A DNA stretch of 64,000 nucleotides from an uncultured Prevotellaceae bacterium. GTDB taxonomy: Bacteria; Bacteroidota; Bacteroidia; Bacteroidales; Muribaculaceae. Positions 61,221-64,000 of this stretch are shown one piece after another (the stretch's first letter is position 1; each line of letters opens with the position of its first letter). Where the stretch lies: positions 1-64,000 of the forward strand of contig ONKU01000011.1 of NCBI GenBank assembly GCA_900318535.1. The letters are read 5' to 3'. The position numbers and the translations under genes are program-made. A model generated the notes under the pieces. That model was not told where the DNA came from. It saw only the letters and a program-made list of their open reading frames with translations, and ran no database searches.

Positions 61221-62429
61221 CTAGAAGCGGATACCGACCAGGGCCGTGAAGTCGAGAAGGGAGCCAAAGAAGTGGTGGTTCTGGGACTTGTAACGGTGAA
61301 AATCTCCATAGCTCTGCAGTCCAACATAATATTTCTTGTGGTTATAGACAGCTCCCATGCGGGCACGTATGTTCAGAGACCAGGCGCTGGCGCGATCCTC
61401 ATGCTGCGTTGCAAGCAGATGCCGATAGCCCACATAGGGCGTTACCGTGAAGTTGAGCAACCACTTCGGCCCCAGCACCCAGTTGTACCCATAGCCGGCC
61501 ATGACGCAATAGTCATTATAGAGGAAGTGAGGCATATCCTCGCCAGGTGGTATCTGTTCCTTAGCAATCTGTGGTAACTCCTCTATGTTAATGGACATAT
61601 CGCGGTGCTGCAGGCAGATGCCGGCGATGAACGAGCCGGCGTTGCGTTTCTGGTACTTGGAGAAGCAGTAGGCTGCCGCCTGGGCATAACGGCGGTTGTT
61701 GAAGAAATAGTAAGCACTCATGCCGTAGGCCTTGCGGTGCAGTCCGCCAAATTCCTTGATGGTCATTTTCCATTTCTCGCCATCGGTCTTTCCTCTCACC
61801 CATGCAGTGGTGGTGCCTCGGTTTTCCATATAATAGGCCTCGGCGGCAAACCGGGCACAGGTGAAAGAGAAATCGACTTTGTTAGAAACCTTTTCGCCAT
61901 TAATCAGGTTGGTGATACCTAAGGTATAACCCACACTCACCGCCATAAACGAGAGCTGGAATCCCATGTTTGCCGCTAACTTGCTGCGCATGTCCACGTT
62001 CAGGTCTTTGGCCGAAGGCTTACCCTGGTAATTATCGTTCCAGATATTGGACTTGTACATGAACTTCCAGTTCTTGCCTGTCCCGACAACATAGGCCGAG
62101 TCGTAGCTATTGAATGCCTTGTCGCCCCATTTATAGACTCTCCAGGCGAAACGCAGAAATTTAGGGTAATGGATTGTCTTACCCGTCAGGTCCACCTTAC
62201 CATGCTTCAACGCACGCCACCAGTAAGTGCCGTCACGAATGGTGTCCCATGGCTCATTCATCTTTTCCTCGATGTGCTGCTTAGCACGGGCCTTTAACCG
62301 TTGGAACTTATTCATGTTCTCGACAGTATCTACGGGCATTATAGTGTCGGCAGTCACTTCTTGCCCCCATCCTTCAAGTGAAGCCAGTCCCAAGATCAGA
62401 AACAATAATATGCGGGCATATTTTACCAT
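61221..62429 (-). CDS. DUF4421 outer-membrane protein
   Basis: A 402-residue protein with a signal peptide (ILLFLILGLASLEGWG). The early part is basic and helical (FQRLKARAKQHIEEKM); the rest alternates polar and aromatic residues in strands (GFQLSFMAVSVGYTLGITNL, DYCVMAGYGYNWVLGPKWLL), ending in FTALVGIRF with a terminal Phe, as for an outer-membrane beta-barrel. It matches my memory of the DUF4421 family of Bacteroidales. Function unknown. Monocistronic, converging on the PUL regulator. Confidence 0.8.
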   Translation of the reverse strand: MVKYARILLFLILGLASLEGWGQEVTADTIMPVDTVENMNKFQRLKARAKQHIEEKMNEPWDTIRDGTYWWRALKHGKVDLTGKTIHYPKFLRFAWRVYKWGDKAFNSYDSAYVVGTGKNWKFMYKSNIWNDNYQGKPSAKDLNVDMRSKLAANMGFQLSFMAVSVGYTLGITNLINGEKVSNKVDFSFTCARFAAEAYYMENRGTTTAWVRGKTDGEKWKMTIKEFGGLHRKAYGMSAYYFFNNRRYAQAAAYCFSKYQKRNAGSFIAGICLQHRDMSINIEELPQIAKEQIPPGEDMPHFLYNDYCVMAGYGYNWVLGPKWLLNFTVTPYVGYRHLLATQHEDRASAWSLNIRARMGAVYNHKKYYVGLQSYGDFHRYKSQNHHFFGSLLDFTALVGIRF

Positions 62430-62457
62430 TTGCCTAAATAATAACTGATTTTCGCGT

Positions 62458-62465
62458 CAAAGTTA
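62458..62465 (-). promoter_or_regulatory. -7 box of the DUF4421 gene
   Basis: Minus-strand TAACTTTG at 62465-62458, 28 bases before the start codon; no clear -33. Confidence 0.5.
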
Positions 62466-62851
62466 AGTAAAAGTTTTGAGTCACTCATCATCGAGGTAAT
62501 ATTTTTAAACAGGATTCGCTCCATTCAATTAATCACATTTTCAAAGAACTCTTTGGCCACGCGACGTTGACGTTAGACCAGATTATGAGTTTTATTGTGC
62601 CAAAAATGAGAAGGGGGGAATAAAAAATAGCCTGGTTCCCCCGTTTTTGTCTATTTTCTTCCACAGGAATATCTGTGAATGAAACCTTAATCGAAGCTGC
62701 TGATGTTTCTTTTTTTAATACAGATTATAACATCATCATTCATTGACTATATAGTGTCGTGTTGCAGCAGGATAAATGCACCTATTCCGTCTTAATGAAA
62801 GTTAAAGCGCGGTGGACGATGCTTTTTGATGGTTAAATGATGTGATTCGGT
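62466..62851. other. AT-rich gap before the GIGGG-repeat frame
   Basis: No intact gene was seen in these 386 bases. At 62797 a 13-codon frame (MKVKARWTMLFDG, then TAA) sits just upstream of the GIGGG-repeat frame and could be the remains of a signal-peptide start. A G-run (GGGGGGAA) faces a C-run (TTCCCCC) near 62614-62641, which could pair as a hairpin. Confidence 0.5.
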
Positions 62852-64000
62852 GTGTTGCTCGAAGACTCCGACGGCAAGTTCACTGCAGACTACAGCACTT
62901 ATAACTCAGGTATTGATCCCTCCAACTATTTTACGGCCGACTTATCCAGCCAGAGTGTTACCCTCGTCGATGGTGAAGCCTCCCTTAGCATGTTGGGTGA
63001 AGCCGTCTATTACATCGAACGCGAGTGGGATGAGGATAACAAGGTGGTCAAAGCGACCCAGAAGCCTCTTACTGATTTCATCGAGCTGAAAGGCAACAAC
63101 AGTGAGGCCGCCTACAACCTTGAGTCTGGCAAATGGTATGTAGTAAGGTCGAATGTCGTGTGTAAGAAAATCATAGCTCCCGCGGGCGACCCGGCCCATC
63201 TCGTATTGTGCGACGGAGCCTCTCTCACCTGCCAGGTTACCATTGGAGAAGGCCATGCGCTTCATATCTATGGTCAGGTCTATAATTCGGGTCGCATCGT
63301 GGCCTCGTCTATGGAAGAACCACTTCCTGTAAGTGAGCCCCCATATCATAAATTGATTTCGTCAGCAATTGGTTTTGCAGGCAACATGGGCACGTTGGTC
63401 ATTCATGGTGGTACGATTAACGCTACGAGTGAAAATACCGTGGCTGCTATCGGCGGAGGCAATGCTGTTGATAATTCTGGTCAAGGTGGACATCTCACCA
63501 TTTATGGCGGTACTGTTACGGCCACTGCAGGATATGAAGCGGCTGGAATCGGTGGCTCTCATGGTGATGACGGAGGTGTGACGATCATCTATGGTGGTGT
63601 AGTTACCGCTCGAGGTGATGACAATGCTGCCGGCATCGGTGGCGGTAAATTTGGTGACGGAGGAACGCTCACCGTTAACGGAGGCTTTGTTTACGCTTAT
63701 GGCGGCGAATATGGTGCCGGCATCGGTGGCGGTTCAAATGCTGATGGCGCTCATGTCACTGTCAACGGCGGTTACGTTTATGCTAAAGCCGGCACTGACG
63801 CTGCAGGTATCGGCAGCGGCGAACAAAGTGCTTTCTACTCCCCTTACGGTGGCTCACTGACCGTTACCCGTGGCGAAGTTCATGCCTTCGGCGACGGATG
63901 GGGCGCTGGAATTGGTGGCGGCGAGGATGCTGACGGTGCCGATGTCTTTATCACTGGCGGCATCGTGGAAGCCACAGCTGGCGATGATGTCGCTGATAAG
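62852..64000 (+). CDS. GIGGG-repeat secreted-type protein, start unclear, runs off the window
   Basis: An open frame of 383 codons to the window end. It begins after a TGA at 62843-62845; the first possible start is GTG at 62852, and the sequence there (VLLEDSDGKFTADYSTYN) reads like the inside of a mature protein with no signal peptide. After about 180 residues, at least six imperfect repeats of about 29 residues follow from near 63390, each with (A/G)GIGGG, then a Gly/Asp turn, then a strand such as LTVNGGFVYAY or VTIIYGGVVTAR. The pattern suggests a right-handed beta-helix-like surface repeat. Either a 5'-truncated gene or one with an unusual start. Confidence 0.7.
   Translation, partial: MLLEDSDGKFTADYSTYNSGIDPSNYFTADLSSQSVTLVDGEASLSMLGEAVYYIEREWDEDNKVVKATQKPLTDFIELKGNNSEAAYNLESGKWYVVRSNVVCKKIIAPAGDPAHLVLCDGASLTCQVTIGEGHALHIYGQVYNSGRIVASSMEEPLPVSEPPYHKLISSAIGFAGNMGTLVIHGGTINATSENTVAAIGGGNAVDNSGQGGHLTIYGGTVTATAGYEAAGIGGSHGDDGGVTIIYGGVVTARGDDNAAGIGGGKFGDGGTLTVNGGFVYAYGGEYGAGIGGGSNADGAHVTVNGGYVYAKAGTDAAGIGSGEQSAFYSPYGGSLTVTRGEVHAFGDGWGAGIGGGEDADGADVFITGGIVEATAGDDVADK

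Noticed and set aside
1-64000. CRISPR arrays, tRNA or rRNA genes, insertion sequences, prophage
   Set aside because: No regularly spaced direct repeats, cloverleaf-like gene, rRNA stretch, transposase or phage structural gene was recognised on either strand.

Overview
The window reads as a chromosome segment of a Bacteroidota bacterium of the order Bacteroidales, probably Muribaculaceae or Prevotellaceae. The grounds are SusC/SusD pairs, an OmpA-family porin, a BACON-domain lipoprotein, DUF4369 and DUF4421 proteins, and promoters of the Bacteroides type (-7 TAnnTTTG with -33 TTTG about 20 bases upstream). Genes are GC-rich at third codon positions and intergenic DNA is AT-rich. No rRNA, tRNA, CRISPR array, transposase or prophage was recognised.

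Layout. 1-5.4 kb (minus): a citrate lyase operon citD-citE-citF-citX-citCG, with CitC and CitG fused, followed by an aconitase-family hydratase cut by the window edge. 5.6-7.2 kb (minus): an acyltransferase and a Vsr mismatch endonuclease. 7.3-11.6 kb (plus): DNA polymerase III delta' and an AddB-like nuclease. 11.6-16.8 kb (minus): translation genes for an S4-domain protein, Pth, L25, EF-Ts, S2, S9 and L13. 16.9-22.9 kb: a divergent catabolic module with a broken ADP-forming acyl-CoA synthetase on minus, and indolepyruvate:ferredoxin oxidoreductase iorAB plus an aminotransferase on plus.

23.0-25.5 kb (minus) holds the most unusual locus. A radical SAM/SPASM enzyme is followed by two paralogous proteins. 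Each has a nearly identical 63-residue N-terminus, two VYGPP motifs and an acyl-carrier-protein-like C-terminus. It looks like a peptide or protein modification system of the radical-SAM-partner type.

25.5-37 kb contains a patatin/beta-barrel protein, dTDP-glucose 4,6-dehydratase, a small unknown protein, HtpG, a dockerin-bearing secreted protein, an OmpA-family protein from tandem promoters, a DUF4369 lipoprotein and a DPP-IV-type peptidase.

37-61 kb (minus) is two abutting polysaccharide utilisation loci. The downstream one has SusC, SusD, a GH43-like enzyme, a GH144-like enzyme and a GH3, which suggests beta-1,2-glucan. The upstream one has SusC, SusD, a glycan-binding lipoprotein, a GH16 and a GH5-GH3 fusion, which suggests beta-1,3 or mixed-linkage glucan. 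A divergent membrane-anchored TPR/HTH regulator at 59.3 kb probably controls at least the upstream locus. 61.2-64 kb has a DUF4421 outer-membrane protein and a GIGGG-repeat protein that runs off the end and lacks a convincing start.

Assignments come from reading the sequence and from memory of families; no database search was run.
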